In this document: positions 7,919 through 16,502 of the stretch, in pieces | How the letters are laid out: each line of letters starts with the position of its first letter | Numbering within the stretch: position 1 is the stretch's first letter | NCBI RefSeq assembly: GCF_010078385.1 | Contig: NZ_SIJC01000001.1 | Coordinates: 682,001 to 746,000, forward strand | Direction of reading: 5' to 3' | DNA: 64,000 bases | From: Chengkuizengella sediminis | GTDB lineage: Bacteria; Bacillota; Bacilli; Paenibacillales; KCTC-33759 | The notes under the pieces: generated by a model | What the model was told of the DNA's origin: nothing | Database searches by the model: none | What the model saw: the letters and a program-made list of their open reading frames with translations, nothing else | Program-made: the position numbers and the translations under genes

Positions 7919-10030
7919 TTAATGAAATCCGATATAATCAAACGTATTAATGGGATGTGATGTCCATTCACTGTTATTATAACTTGCTGTCCCTGAAATA
8001 ATGTCCTCATTTCGTACCAATGTGATATCTTTTGCAAATTGTGTGCCCGTAATTCCAATTATATCTACGATATCATTGTTTTGATTTAATGTAATGGAAT
8101 CATCTCCATTAAAGGCAAGATTCGACGTCGTCATATCTGATTCATTTAATAACGTTTGATCTGCGCTTGAATGAGATATTATAAAAACATCTCCGTTTTG
8201 TAATATCCCACTTAAATTTATAGAAGCTGAAGTATTTGACAATTCAATAGAATATCCAGATAAATTAATATCCTGCCCTGTTCCATTATAAATTTCAAGA
8301 GATTTATTGAAACTACTACCTTCTATGTATTCTGAAAAGAATAAGCTTTCAGTAGTATTGGAACCTCCTCCTATTGAAGTATGTGTTCCGATATAATCAA
8401 ACGTATTATTAGGATGTGATGCCCATTCATTACTATTATAGCTTGTAGTTCCTGAAGTTATGTCTTCATTTCTCACTAACGTGGTATCCTTTGCAAATTG
8501 TGTGCCTGTCACTCCTATTACATCAACTATTTCATCATTTTGTTTTAATGTAATAGAATCGTCTCCATTAAAAGAAAGGTTGGATGTTGTCAGATCTGCT
8601 ACGTTCAAAAGTGTTTGGTCTGCGCTTGAATGAGATATGACAAATACATCTCCGTTTTGCAATGTTCCAGTTAATGAGATGGGTGTTGATACATTAGAAA
8701 GCTCAATCTTAAAACTGGAAAGATTGATATCCTCACCTGATCCATTATAAATTTCCAATGCTTTATTATAACTACTCCCTTCAATATATTCGGAGAAATA
8801 GATTCCTTCTATTGAAGGATCAGTTGGATTTGAAGCATTACTGTAACCATATGACCCCTGTGCGAAACTTGAAGCATCCCACCAATTGTATCCAGCATCT
8901 GGCTGTGACCAAGGCTCAGATTCAGGTTCAGTCGAATTTTGAGGTATTTCCATATTTAACAAAGCAGTTGGTTGATCTAACTCCAAACCTGCAACTGTAT
9001 CTAAACTAGAATAATTTTCTTGTACTGATAACCAATTAATGATGTTCATAAGGAGTGTAGCATCATCTTGTTCTAAAAAACCATTGTAAGTTGTTTTTGG
9101 TTGACCATTTTCTTCTCTAACATATTTAGGAGTAATATCCTCAACTGGTGAGGAATCCCCAATAAATGCTGCTTTTCCTAAACCTAATTTTGAAATCGCT
9201 GCGTATGGACCTTCCTCGATACCACCATTATTATAAACACCTTGATCTACTGCATAGTTCCATGCAGCATTGGTTTGTGGAAGGTAAACTATACCTTTAG
9301 CTTTTGTTGGATCTAAAATAGCTAATGTTGATCCTGCATGCATCGCTACATTCTGAACACCTTCTGTAATTCCAAAAGATTGTTCAGGACTAACGATATG
9401 ATTTGCAGTTACATCACCAATAGCATTGTAACGAAAGCGAACGCCAAATTGTTCAGCAAGCCAGTCAGAGCTTACCACATTTTCCATTGCAATCGAGTTA
9501 GTTTCCTGAGCGTTCATCCCTTTCGTTGGATCCTCCCATGCACCACGACGATAACCATTAAAAATTTCCGAAGCATCCCATCTATTTTTATTTCGATCTG
9601 CGTTGTAATGATCAGATATAAAGAAGATACTTCCTCCATTTTGAACATATTGGATCATTGCATTTTGTTCAGCATCTTTGTAAGGTATATTTGCCTCAGG
9701 GATGACAAATACATCATAAGCACTTAAATCAGCATATGTAATAGGTGATGATGTTCTAAGTTCCTTAACATAATAACCTTGATCAGCAATTGCGTTAGCA
9801 AAATCAGAAAATGCACCATCAATTACCCAATCTGCTGCACCAGCCGTTTGACCATGGGTATTATCAAATAAAACAGACTTACCATTTACTTGTCCTCTTG
9901 CTTGAATTTCTGGGGCTGGATCATCAGGTCCTTCTGCAAAACTTTGTACGTTTGCAAATAATAGAGAAAACAATAAAATATAAATGATGATTACTGAGTA
10001 CCACTTTTTTTCTTTTGTTTGAAAAAACAT
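7919..10030 (-). CDS. Secreted GATase1-like protein with two tandem lamin-tail domains
   Basis: 703-residue exported protein. ATG at 10030 (MFFQTKEKKW) is used because GGGAGAG sits 8 nt before it. A signal peptide covers about 1-36. Residues about 50-345 form a class I glutamine-amidotransferase-like alpha/beta domain: VLFDNTHGQTAGAADWVIDG, YDVFVIPEAN, GGSIFFISDHYN, and near the end AAFIGDSSPVEDITPKYVRE. Two lamin-tail (LTD) domains follow at about 410-550 and 563-703. Each begins FSEYIEGSS(Y/F)NK(A/S)LEIYNG and ends NTFDYIG(T/F)H. They are close copies also at DNA level, so the duplication is recent. LTD domains often occur with extracellular nucleases; no nuclease motif is seen here. The role is probably binding or processing of extracellular polymers. 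Confidence 0.75.
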   Translation of the reverse strand: MFFQTKEKKWYSVIIIYILLFSLLFANVQSFAEGPDDPAPEIQARGQVNGKSVLFDNTHGQTAGAADWVIDGAFSDFANAIADQGYYVKELRTSSPITYADLSAYDVFVIPEANIPYKDAEQNAMIQYVQNGGSIFFISDHYNADRNKNRWDASEIFNGYRRGAWEDPTKGMNAQETNSIAMENVVSSDWLAEQFGVRFRYNAIGDVTANHIVSPEQSFGITEGVQNVAMHAGSTLAILDPTKAKGIVYLPQTNAAWNYAVDQGVYNNGGIEEGPYAAISKLGLGKAAFIGDSSPVEDITPKYVREENGQPKTTYNGFLEQDDATLLMNIINWLSVQENYSSLDTVAGLELDQPTALLNMEIPQNSTEPESEPWSQPDAGYNWWDASSFAQGSYGYSNASNPTDPSIEGIYFSEYIEGSSYNKALEIYNGSGEDINLSSFKIELSNVSTPISLTGTLQNGDVFVISHSSADQTLLNVADLTTSNLSFNGDDSITLKQNDEIVDVIGVTGTQFAKDTTLVRNEDITSGTTSYNSNEWASHPNNTFDYIGTHTSIGGGSNTTESLFFSEYIEGSSFNKSLEIYNGTGQDINLSGYSIELSNTSASINLSGILQNGDVFIISHSSADQTLLNESDMTTSNLAFNGDDSITLNQNNDIVDIIGITGTQFAKDITLVRNEDIISGTASYNNSEWTSHPINTFDYIGFH

Positions 10031-10045
10031 AGAACACTCTCCCAT

Positions 10046-10228
10046 ATATTATATTTTGATCAGAACATAAATAATCTCTGACCTTCTATATTGAATGTAT
10101 CAAAAATCATTTAGAAATGCTTATATAATTTTTCCAATTTCAAAAAAACTTTTTAAGATAAACAACTGCTTATGTTGAAATTCAGATGATAAAACAAAAC
10201 TCACCGATGGCGAACCCCCTTTAAGCAC
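10046..10228. other. Intergenic region, promoter side of the LTD gene
   Basis: AT-rich spacer between the LTD gene and the cold-shock gene terminator. It should hold the LTD gene promoter. I see no further structure. Confidence 0.4.
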
Positions 10229-10261
10229 AAAAAAATCCCTGCTAGTTAAAACTAGCAGGGA
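10229..10261 (-). terminator. Terminator of the cold-shock gene
   Basis: A perfect 12-bp stem (TCCCTGCTAGTT with AACTAGCAGGGA) followed on the minus strand by seven T, about 70 bases past the csp stop codon. Confidence 0.85.
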
Positions 10262-10332
10262 CTTTCATTTAATTGTTGTAAACGTTAGATTTGAAATAAA
10301 TATGCTTAAAAGCGATCATTCGCTTTATATCT

Positions 10333-10533
10333 TTATTTTTTTACTACGTTAACAGCTTGTGGTCCACGGTTACCTTCTTCTACGTCGAAAGAAACTGCTT
10401 GACCTTCTTCTAAAGTTTTGAAACCTTCACCAGTGATTGCTGAGAAATGTACGAATACATCATCTCCACCTTCAACTTCGATAAAACCGAAACCTTTGTC
10501 AGCATTAAACCATTTTACAGTACCGTTTTGCAT
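10333..10533 (-). CDS. Cold shock protein (CspA family)
   Basis: 66-residue single-stranded nucleic acid chaperone made of one cold-shock domain. Both RNA-binding motifs are present: RNP1-like KGFGFIEV and RNP2-like VFVHFSAI. The sequence starts [18 protein letters not shown] and ends VNVVKK, the usual CspB/C/D length. An AGGAGG ribosome binding site lies 8 nt before the ATG. A 170-nt leader with hairpin and a strong vegetative promoter is upstream, so control at the level of the leader is likely, as known for other csp genes. Confidence 0.95.
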   Translation of the reverse strand: MQNGTVKWFNADKGFGFIEVEGGDDVFVHFSAITGEGFKTLEEGQAVSFDVEEGNRGPQAVNVVKK

Positions 10534-10602
10534 TAAAAAATCCTCCTAAATATACCTTAAGTACATATTCATAATTAATCATCTCACCTATATAAAACAT
10601 TT

Positions 10603-10659
10603 AAAAAGCTGCAACTTTTAAGAAGATTCAACTCTGCTATCTCCTTAAAAGTTACAGCT
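10603..10659 (-). promoter_or_regulatory. Hairpin in the csp 5' leader with a possible 15-codon upstream ORF
   Basis: Arms 10607-10622 and 10644-10659 form a 16-bp stem with one wobble, followed on the minus strand by TTTTT, so it can act as an attenuator. The loop contains AAGGAG (10641-10646), then 9 nt, then TTG at 10631, which opens a 15-codon frame (MNLLKSCSFLNVLYR) ending at 10584. The hairpin would hide or expose this ribosome binding site. Confidence 0.45.
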
Positions 10660-10698
10660 AAATTAAATCTGTATTATATTCGTAAATGATTTAAACTA

Positions 10699-10727
10699 AC
10701 TATACCACTTAATGAATTTAAAAGCAA
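10699..10727 (-). promoter_or_regulatory. Vegetative (SigA-type) promoter of csp
   Basis: On the minus strand TTGCTT, 17-nt spacer, TATAGT. It lies just downstream of the OYE-family stop codon and drives the csp leader. Confidence 0.7.
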
Positions 10728-10736
10728 ACTTCTTTT

Positions 10737-11969
10737 TTATGAATTTGAGCGTTGTTTTTGTAATATCTCCTTTCCATTTTTCGCTAGTGATTGTAAAAAT
10801 GACAATATCACTGGGTAATTAGGCTTTGTAATTTTCCCTTTTGCTAACCTTCTTAATTGCTGTCCGTACCAGGTAATTTCAAGCATGCCAAGATCATCTA
10901 TTTTTTTAATGCCTGTTTTTCTTTGATCTAATTTTATCTCATTCATTACTTGCTTTTCAATAAGGATGGGTAAATCAGGATATATCGCTAATGGTCTTGC
11001 AAGTCCTACAAAGTCCATTGCATTTGAATCCAATGCATTTTCCATACCATTCCTAGATCTAAATCCCCCTGTAACACATACAGGAACATGCACAGCTTTA
11101 CTCAGTTTTTCTGCATAATCCATAAAATAGGCTTCCCTAATTCTGGTACTGTTTTTCTGTTGAGCTTTTGACATCGGTGAACTTTCATATGTTCCACCAG
11201 ATATCTCCAACAAATCAATACCTTCTTCTTCTAATTCCTTTGACACATAAATGGACTCCTCTTCAGTAAACCCTGCTTTCATAAAATCTGCAGAATTTAA
11301 TTTTACGCTAATCAAAAAATCTTCACTTGTCTGAATTCTGATTTCTCTATAAATTTCTACAAGAAATTTCATTCTACCCTTTACGTCTCCACCCCATTCA
11401 TCCTTTCTTTGATTATGCCTTGGAGATAAAAATTGACTAATTAAATATCCATGAGCCCCATGAATTTGAACTCCTGTGAATCCAGCTTTTTTTGCTAGTG
11501 AGGCACTATATCCAAATCGCTTGATTACCTCAACAATTTCTTCTTTCTCTATTTCTCTAGGATGATGAAAAAAGCGTCCAATTTTCCCTTCAAAAGGTAT
11601 TGCTGATGGTGCCACTGCTTCTTTAACAGCACTTTTAAAAGCTTGTTTCCCAGGATGATTTAATTGCATCCAAAGCTGCGTATTATTTTTCGATCCATGT
11701 TCAGCCCATTTTTCAAGAAATGGTAAAATTGAATCATGATCAGCAACAACATTCCTTGGTTCACCTAATGCCTTACGATCAATCATTACATTTCCAGTAA
11801 TCAAAGTCCCAGTCCCACCATCGGCCCATTTTTCATATAACCGGAATAACCCTTCTGTTGGTTCATAATGAAGATTTCCCAGCGCTTCGCTCATAGCACT
11901 TTTTATGATTCTATTTTTTACAGTAACCCCATTTTTAAAAGTGAAATTGTCAAATAGTTTAGATTTCAT
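10737..11969 (-). CDS. NADH:flavin oxidoreductase (old yellow enzyme family)
   Basis: 410-residue FMN-dependent ene-reductase-type TIM barrel in the cytoplasm. It opens LFDNFTFKNGVTVKNRIIKS, the usual FMN-binding entry. It contains WMQLNHPGKQA, GVQIHGAHGYLISQFLSPRHNQRKDEWGG split over two hallmark motifs (the substrate-anion His pair lies in IHGAHGYL), and VCVTGGFRSR plus FVGLARPLAIYPDL, which bind the FMN phosphate. Length is typical of the NADH:flavin oxidoreductase subgroup without the C-terminal iron-sulfur and FAD domains. The gene stands alone; the substrate cannot be told from sequence. Confidence 0.9.
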   Translation of the reverse strand: MKSKLFDNFTFKNGVTVKNRIIKSAMSEALGNLHYEPTEGLFRLYEKWADGGTGTLITGNVMIDRKALGEPRNVVADHDSILPFLEKWAEHGSKNNTQLWMQLNHPGKQAFKSAVKEAVAPSAIPFEGKIGRFFHHPREIEKEEIVEVIKRFGYSASLAKKAGFTGVQIHGAHGYLISQFLSPRHNQRKDEWGGDVKGRMKFLVEIYREIRIQTSEDFLISVKLNSADFMKAGFTEEESIYVSKELEEEGIDLLEISGGTYESSPMSKAQQKNSTRIREAYFMDYAEKLSKAVHVPVCVTGGFRSRNGMENALDSNAMDFVGLARPLAIYPDLPILIEKQVMNEIKLDQRKTGIKKIDDLGMLEITWYGQQLRRLAKGKITKPNYPVILSFLQSLAKNGKEILQKQRSNS

Positions 11970-12116
11970 ATACTACTCCCCATCCTTAAACCCATGTTTA
12001 TACTTACCAAAATCTTAGATTTTCTTCCATTTTAAACGTTTCTTGTCCCTTTAACAATGGATTATAAATCATAAATATCCCATAAGAAATTTAACGATCA
12101 AATGTCATTTAATTAC

Positions 12117-12145
12117 TTGACAAAACTAAATTAATATTTTAAAAT
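12117..12145 (+). promoter_or_regulatory. Vegetative promoter of azoR
   Basis: TTGACA (12117-12122), 17-nt spacer, TAAAAT (12140-12145), about 50 bases before the azoR start. The operator palindrome follows directly. Confidence 0.8.
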
Positions 12146-12160
12146 TACTTACATAAAGTA
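12146..12160 (+). promoter_or_regulatory. YodB/CatR-type operator TACT-N7-AGTA
   Basis: TACT (12146-12149), seven bases, AGTA (12157-12160), within a slightly longer palindrome ATTACTT-ACATA-AAGTAAT. It touches the -10 box and would cover the transcription start. TACT-N7-AGTA is the known binding pattern of the quinone- and diamide-sensing MarR/DUF24 repressor YodB in front of Bacillus subtilis azoR1. No such repressor gene is in this window. Confidence 0.65.
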
Positions 12161-12193
12161 ATCAATAACATGAAAATGAGAGGGAGATTATCA

Positions 12194-12862
12194 GTGGGAA
12201 AATTATTATATATTACTGCACATCCATTATCTGAAGAGAGTTCAGTGAGTCAGCAAATAGGTAAAGAGTTTTTAGCAACATACGAAAAGAAAAATCCAGA
12301 TGTAGAAATCGTTAAACTAGACCTTTATAATGAAAACATTCCTTTACTTGATGCTGATGTTCTTAGTGCTTGGGGTAAGTTAGGTGCAGGAGAGAGTTTT
12401 GAATCATTAACAAAAGAACAACAAGCTAAATTAGGCCGCATCAACGAGTTAACAGATCAATTTGTTGAAGCAGATCGTTATGTATTTGTAACACCATTGT
12501 GGAATTTTAGTTATCCTCCAACATTAAAGGCATATATTGATACATTTGCAATCGCAGGAAAAACATTTAAATATACTGAAACTGGACCTGTTGGTTTATT
12601 AGAAGGGAAAAAGGCTGTTCATATTCAAGCTACAGGAGGTATATACTCTGAAGGACCTGCTGTAGGAATGAACTTTGCCGATAGTCACTTAAAAGCCGTT
12701 TTAGGTTTTGTTGGGGTTACAGATGTCACAAGCATCTTTGCTGAAGGAGTTGCAATGGGACCCGAGAAAGCTGAAGAAAGCAAACAAACTGCAATTAAAG
12801 AAGCACAGCAATTAGCAATTAGCTTAGACAAAAAAGGATTATTAAAACGTATTTTTTCATAA
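12194..12862 (+). CDS. azoR: FMN-dependent NADH:quinone oxidoreductase / azoreductase
   Basis: 222-residue flavodoxin-fold enzyme that reduces quinones and azo compounds with two electrons and protects thiols. Start is GTG at 12194 because GAGGGAGA lies 6 nt upstream; an earlier in-frame ATG at 12170 lacks a ribosome binding site and would lie almost in the operator. Motifs: LLYITAHPLSEESSVS (FMN phosphate loop), TPLWNFSYPPTLKAYIDTFA (typical AzoR motif) and IQATGGIYSEGPA. Length matches AzoR1/AzoR2. It is monocistronic with its own promoter, operator and terminator, which supports electrophile-inducible expression. Confidence 0.92.
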   Translation: MGKLLYITAHPLSEESSVSQQIGKEFLATYEKKNPDVEIVKLDLYNENIPLLDADVLSAWGKLGAGESFESLTKEQQAKLGRINELTDQFVEADRYVFVTPLWNFSYPPTLKAYIDTFAIAGKTFKYTETGPVGLLEGKKAVHIQATGGIYSEGPAVGMNFADSHLKAVLGFVGVTDVTSIFAEGVAMGPEKAEESKQTAIKEAQQLAISLDKKGLLKRIFS

Positions 12863-12963
12863 TAAAAAACCAAACAACCTTATTTAGTATAGATTTAAGG
12901 ACTCGGTTAATCATCCTAGATTCTTTAAAACTTAGAATTTGAAATTAATAAATTCTTCAGAAG

Positions 12964-13001
12964 AAAAGTCAGCTTCCACATAACTCGAAGCTGACTTTTT
13001 T
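12964..13001. terminator. Bidirectional terminator between azoR and the CorC-family gene
   Basis: AAAGTCAGCTTC pairs with GAAGCTGACTTT around a 10-nt loop, with T-rich tracts on both strands. It serves the convergent genes. Confidence 0.85.
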
Positions 13002-13019
13002 TGGATTTCAAATAAATAG

Positions 13020-14324
13020 TTATTTCTCTTCTTTGCCTGAAGAACTTTTGCTTATTTCAACTTTCTTCACTTGATGCCCATCATGTTCGATGATTTTAAA
13101 ATCATAGTTGCCTTTTTTTATAACAATTCCATCTTCAATTTCATCAGCTTCAGATAAAACCCAACCACCAATGGTATCTAAATCTGTATTTCTTATATTT
13201 AAATTATATAATTCATTTACATCTTCTATTAAAACTTTCCCATCTAATATTGCACTTGTTTCATTAATTTTATTAATATTTGGTTGTTCATTTTCATCAA
13301 ACTCGTCACGAATTTCCCCTACAATCTCCTCTAATATATCTTCAACAGTGACCAGGCCAGCTGTACCGCCGTATTCATCTACAAGGATTGCCATATGCAT
13401 TCGTTCTTTTTGTAATTTTGCTAATAAATCCTTTATCGGGATCGTCTCAATAACTTGGATAATTGGACGGATATAATGCCCAAGTGGCTCTTGTTTACCA
13501 TTTATATAATCTCCAAAGATCTCTTTCACATTTACCATACCGACGATTTGATCTTTATCCTTTATGGCAACAGGATATCTTGTATATTTTTCTCTATTTA
13601 TAATCTCTAAGTTTTCTTTTACATCATTATTTTTAAAAATAACGCTAATTTCAGTTCTTGGGATCATAATTTCTTTTGCAAGTCGATCATCAAATTCAAA
13701 AATATTGTTCACATATTGCAGCTCAGATTGATTAATTTCACCACTTTTGTAACTTTCAGATAAAATAAGACGCAGTTCCTCTTCAGTGTGAGCTAGTTCA
13801 TGCTCAGATGCTGGTTTAATACCAAATAATCTTATCAATACTCTAGCTGAGCCATTTAAAACCCAAATAAAGGGATACATCACAGCATTAAATAATATCA
13901 AAGGTCTTGCTAACATCAAGCTAACTCTTTCTGCTTTTTGAATAGCAACGGTCTTTGGTGCAAGCTCACCAAGTACGACATGTAAAAAAGTAATGATACT
14001 AAAAGCAATAATGAAGGATAAGGTTGTAGTGACTGTCTCTGATAGAGCAAAATACTCAAACACAGGGAGTAACAAATGTTCTACTGTAGGTTCACCAATC
14101 CAACCTAAACCTAGAGAAGTAATTGTAATCCCAAGCTGCGCCCCAGACAAATAACCATCAAGGTTGTCGATTACCTTTCTTACTGCTTTCGCATTTTTAT
14201 TCCCTTCTCTTACTAAAGCATCAATTCTTGTACTTCTTACTTTGACTATTGCAAATTCTACTGCAACAAAAAAAGCTGTAAAAAATATAAGTAGTGCTAC
14301 GATCAATAAATTAAAATAATCCAA
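13020..14324 (-). CDS. HlyC/CorC (CNNM/DUF21) family transporter
   Basis: 434-residue membrane protein of the CNNM/CorC family, implicated in Mg2+ or other divalent cation efflux. The N-terminal DUF21 unit with about four hydrophobic segments spans residues 1-190 and includes GYLSGAQLGITITSLGLGWIGEPTVE and LGELAPKTVAIQKAE. A tandem CBS pair follows at about 200-330 (MIPRTEISVIF, YPVAIKDKDQIVGMVNVKEI, MAILVDEYGGTAGLVTVEDI). A CorC_HlyC accessory domain covers about 345-425. Start is TTG at 14324 with TAAGG 7 nt upstream; that ribosome binding site lies in the right arm of a hairpin, so translation may be regulated. Confidence 0.92.
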   Translation of the reverse strand: MDYFNLLIVALLIFFTAFFVAVEFAIVKVRSTRIDALVREGNKNAKAVRKVIDNLDGYLSGAQLGITITSLGLGWIGEPTVEHLLLPVFEYFALSETVTTTLSFIIAFSIITFLHVVLGELAPKTVAIQKAERVSLMLARPLILFNAVMYPFIWVLNGSARVLIRLFGIKPASEHELAHTEEELRLILSESYKSGEINQSELQYVNNIFEFDDRLAKEIMIPRTEISVIFKNNDVKENLEIINREKYTRYPVAIKDKDQIVGMVNVKEIFGDYINGKQEPLGHYIRPIIQVIETIPIKDLLAKLQKERMHMAILVDEYGGTAGLVTVEDILEEIVGEIRDEFDENEQPNINKINETSAILDGKVLIEDVNELYNLNIRNTDLDTIGGWVLSEADEIEDGIVIKKGNYDFKIIEHDGHQVKKVEISKSSSGKEEK

Positions 14325-14331
14325 AAAAGTA

Positions 14332-14387
14332 CCTTACACCTAATCGGGTAAGGCTTCACCTCCTGATATAGTTGTGTTTATGACCAT
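14332..14387 (-). promoter_or_regulatory. Leader of the CorC-family gene: RBS-sequestering hairpin and mini-ORF
   Basis: CCTTAC pairs with GTAAGG across 14332-14353, extended by an inner CC/GG pair; the right arm on the minus strand is the TAAGG used for the TTG start. Immediately upstream is a perfect but otherwise unused AGGAGGTGA (14356-14364). An overlapping 15-codon frame (MVINTTISGGEALPD) starts at 14387 without a ribosome binding site of its own. This looks like a translational switch, which is inference. Confidence 0.4.
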
Positions 14388-14464
14388 TTGAATGGTTAAA
14401 CTTGTACTTGTAGCTTCTTCATTTTAACAAAAAAATCATTTACATGCACATTCTCATTCTCATC

Positions 14465-14498
14465 AAAATTAAAATTCTCTTTCCTATAAGAAAGAGAT
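14465..14498 (-). terminator. Terminator of the NAD-salvage operon
   Basis: TCTCTTTC pairs with GAAAGAGA (8 bp, 6-nt loop), followed on the minus strand by AATTTTAATTTT, just after the pncB stop codon. Confidence 0.65.
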
Positions 14499-14508
14499 TC
14501 ATTAAAGG

Positions 14509-15945
14509 TTAATCTAATTCATCCAGCAATTTCATTTTCATGTCCCAAAGATTTTGAGATAAATCAACATGATAAACATGGGGTTTTGAAAATCGTTTAT
14601 GCTCCTTTGAAAAACAATTTAAGTTCCTTTTAACACTGTCAACGATTTCTTTGATGCTAGGGGATTCATATACCAATTCACCTTTCTTAAAAATAGGATG
14701 CAGCAATTCAATCGAAATGCAATGCTGAACCTTCTTTCTTTTCCAAGTATGAATAGGATCAAACACTTCAAATGGCTGATCAGGAACCTTTTCATTTTCT
14801 AACATAATTAAATCAACTAAAGCTTCACCATTTTTTTCATCGATAAATCGTACTACTTTTTTCAAACCAGGATTCGTAATTTTCTCCGGATTTTCAGATC
14901 GTTTAATTTTTGGAATCCACTCATCGTTTATTTTTTCAGCTGCTAATTTATAAACACAACCAAGTGCAGGTTGATCAAAAGCAGTAATCAATTTAGTGCC
15001 AACACCGTATGCATCAATTTTTGCTTCTTGTGATTCCAGCTCTCGAATCGTATATTCATCTAAATCATTCGAAGCAACAATCATTGCATCCTGAAAACCT
15101 GCTTCATCCAACATCTCTCTTGCCTTTTTACTTAAGTAAGCTAAATCGCCACTATCTAAACGAATCCCATACTTTCTCAATTCACCATATTTTTTTCTTG
15201 TCTCTCTAAACACTTTTATCGCATTGGGTAATCCTGATTTTAACGTATCGTATGTATCTACAAGCAATATGAGTTGATCAGGGAATGCCTCTGCATAACT
15301 TTGAAAAGCTTCAAGTTCACTTTCAAAACTCATGATCCAGCTATGAGCGTGGGTACCAGATATCATTAAATCATAATCTTTCCCGGCCTTCACATTAGAA
15401 GTCGAACTGCATCCCCCTATAATCGCAGCTCTAGATCCTAATACTGCACTTTCCACCCCTTGAGCTCTCCGGGCACCAAACTCTAATATTGGCTTCCCCT
15501 TGGCAACACGAACCATTCGATTGGCTTTTGTAGTGATTAAGCTTTGATGTCCGATCTGTGTAAGTAATGCTGTTTCAATAAATTGGGCTTCAAATAATCT
15601 AGTTTTCACTTTTATGATTGGCTCATTCGGAAATACGATTGTACCTTCTGGAACTGCATAAAAGTCACCCGTAAATTTTAAATTTTTTAAGTAATCAAAA
15701 AAACATTCATCATGGAATAATTCAGTTGATTTTAAATACTCAATATCTGACTCGGTAAAGCTCAAATTTTGAATGTACTGTATCACTGTCTCTAAACCAG
15801 CAGCAATGGTATATCCATTATGAAATGGATTTTTTCTAAAAAACAAATCAAAAGCGACCTCATCATCCATTTTTCCTGTTTTGTAATATCCGTACATCAT
15901 CGTAAATTGATATAAATCAGCAAACGTACTCAAATTAGTATTCAT
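14509..15945 (-). CDS. pncB: Nicotinate phosphoribosyltransferase
   Basis: 478-residue cytoplasmic enzyme that makes nicotinate mononucleotide from nicotinate, PRPP and ATP (Preiss-Handler NAD salvage). ATG at 15945 (MNTNLSTFADLYQFTMMYGY) is used; AAAGGTGAT precedes it, and 14 extra codons upstream would overlap the neighbouring gene. Motifs: TFADLYQFTMMYGYYKTG at the N-terminus, LLTQIGHQSLITTKANRMV, LEFGARRAQGVESAVLGSRA (substrate-binding core), IRLDSGDLAYLSKK and VGTKLITAFDQPALGCVYKL. It is 14 bases downstream of the nicotinamidase-like gene, so the two form an operon for nicotinamide to nicotinate to NaMN. Confidence 0.95.
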   Translation of the reverse strand: MNTNLSTFADLYQFTMMYGYYKTGKMDDEVAFDLFFRKNPFHNGYTIAAGLETVIQYIQNLSFTESDIEYLKSTELFHDECFFDYLKNLKFTGDFYAVPEGTIVFPNEPIIKVKTRLFEAQFIETALLTQIGHQSLITTKANRMVRVAKGKPILEFGARRAQGVESAVLGSRAAIIGGCSSTSNVKAGKDYDLMISGTHAHSWIMSFESELEAFQSYAEAFPDQLILLVDTYDTLKSGLPNAIKVFRETRKKYGELRKYGIRLDSGDLAYLSKKAREMLDEAGFQDAMIVASNDLDEYTIRELESQEAKIDAYGVGTKLITAFDQPALGCVYKLAAEKINDEWIPKIKRSENPEKITNPGLKKVVRFIDEKNGEALVDLIMLENEKVPDQPFEVFDPIHTWKRKKVQHCISIELLHPIFKKGELVYESPSIKEIVDSVKRNLNCFSKEHKRFSKPHVYHVDLSQNLWDMKMKLLDELD

Positions 15946-15959
15946 GCCATCACCTTTTT

Positions 15960-16502
15960 TCACTTGATAATCTCCGTATGGAAGCATAACTTCGCATGTT
16001 CTAAAAACAATTCATGATGTTTTGTAAACGTTGCTGTTCCTCTGTTATGAATGGCAGTTTTAAATCCATTTGCATCCGCCCCTGCTATCGTTAAGAAATC
16101 ACAAATATCAGTACATACACCTACAATATGAACCTTTTCCACATTCCAACCATTTAATATCACCTTTAAATCTGTGCCATGGAATGCATTGTAATTTTCC
16201 TTTGGTACGTAAAACATTCTTTTGTTATTTTTGTTATGTTCGTACCAATTTTCTAAGTCTCCATAAAGCTTCTGTCCCCAACTGCCTACAACGTTATGAG
16301 CTGGCCATAATTTAAAGTGTTCATCATTCTCTTGATGGGCATCCATGGTGACAACAACTAAACCTTCTTGATCTAAAAAAGTTTGGGCTGTTTCCATAAT
16401 ATAAGCAACAATTTTTTGCGCAGATTCACCCGCCGTTAATGTTCCATTCTCATGCACAAAATCATTACTCATGTCCACTATTAGTAATGCTTCATTTTTC
16501 AT
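15960..16502 (-). CDS. Nicotinamidase-like cysteine hydrolase
   Basis: 180-residue isochorismatase-fold hydrolase. The ATG at 16502 is chosen (AAGGAGG at 7-nt spacing); an adjacent ATG at 16505 is possible. The catalytic triad is visible: Asp in LLIVDMSNDFVHENG, Lys in YVPKENYNAFHGTDL, Cys in HIVGVCTDICDFLT. The cis-peptide region and the GVCTDIC motif are typical of nicotinamidases. Its place directly ahead of pncB strongly suggests it deamidates nicotinamide to nicotinate for that enzyme. Confidence 0.88.
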   Translation of the reverse strand: MKNEALLIVDMSNDFVHENGTLTAGESAQKIVAYIMETAQTFLDQEGLVVVTMDAHQENDEHFKLWPAHNVVGSWGQKLYGDLENWYEHNKNNKRMFYVPKENYNAFHGTDLKVILNGWNVEKVHIVGVCTDICDFLTIAGADANGFKTAIHNRGTATFTKHHELFLEHAKLCFHTEIIK

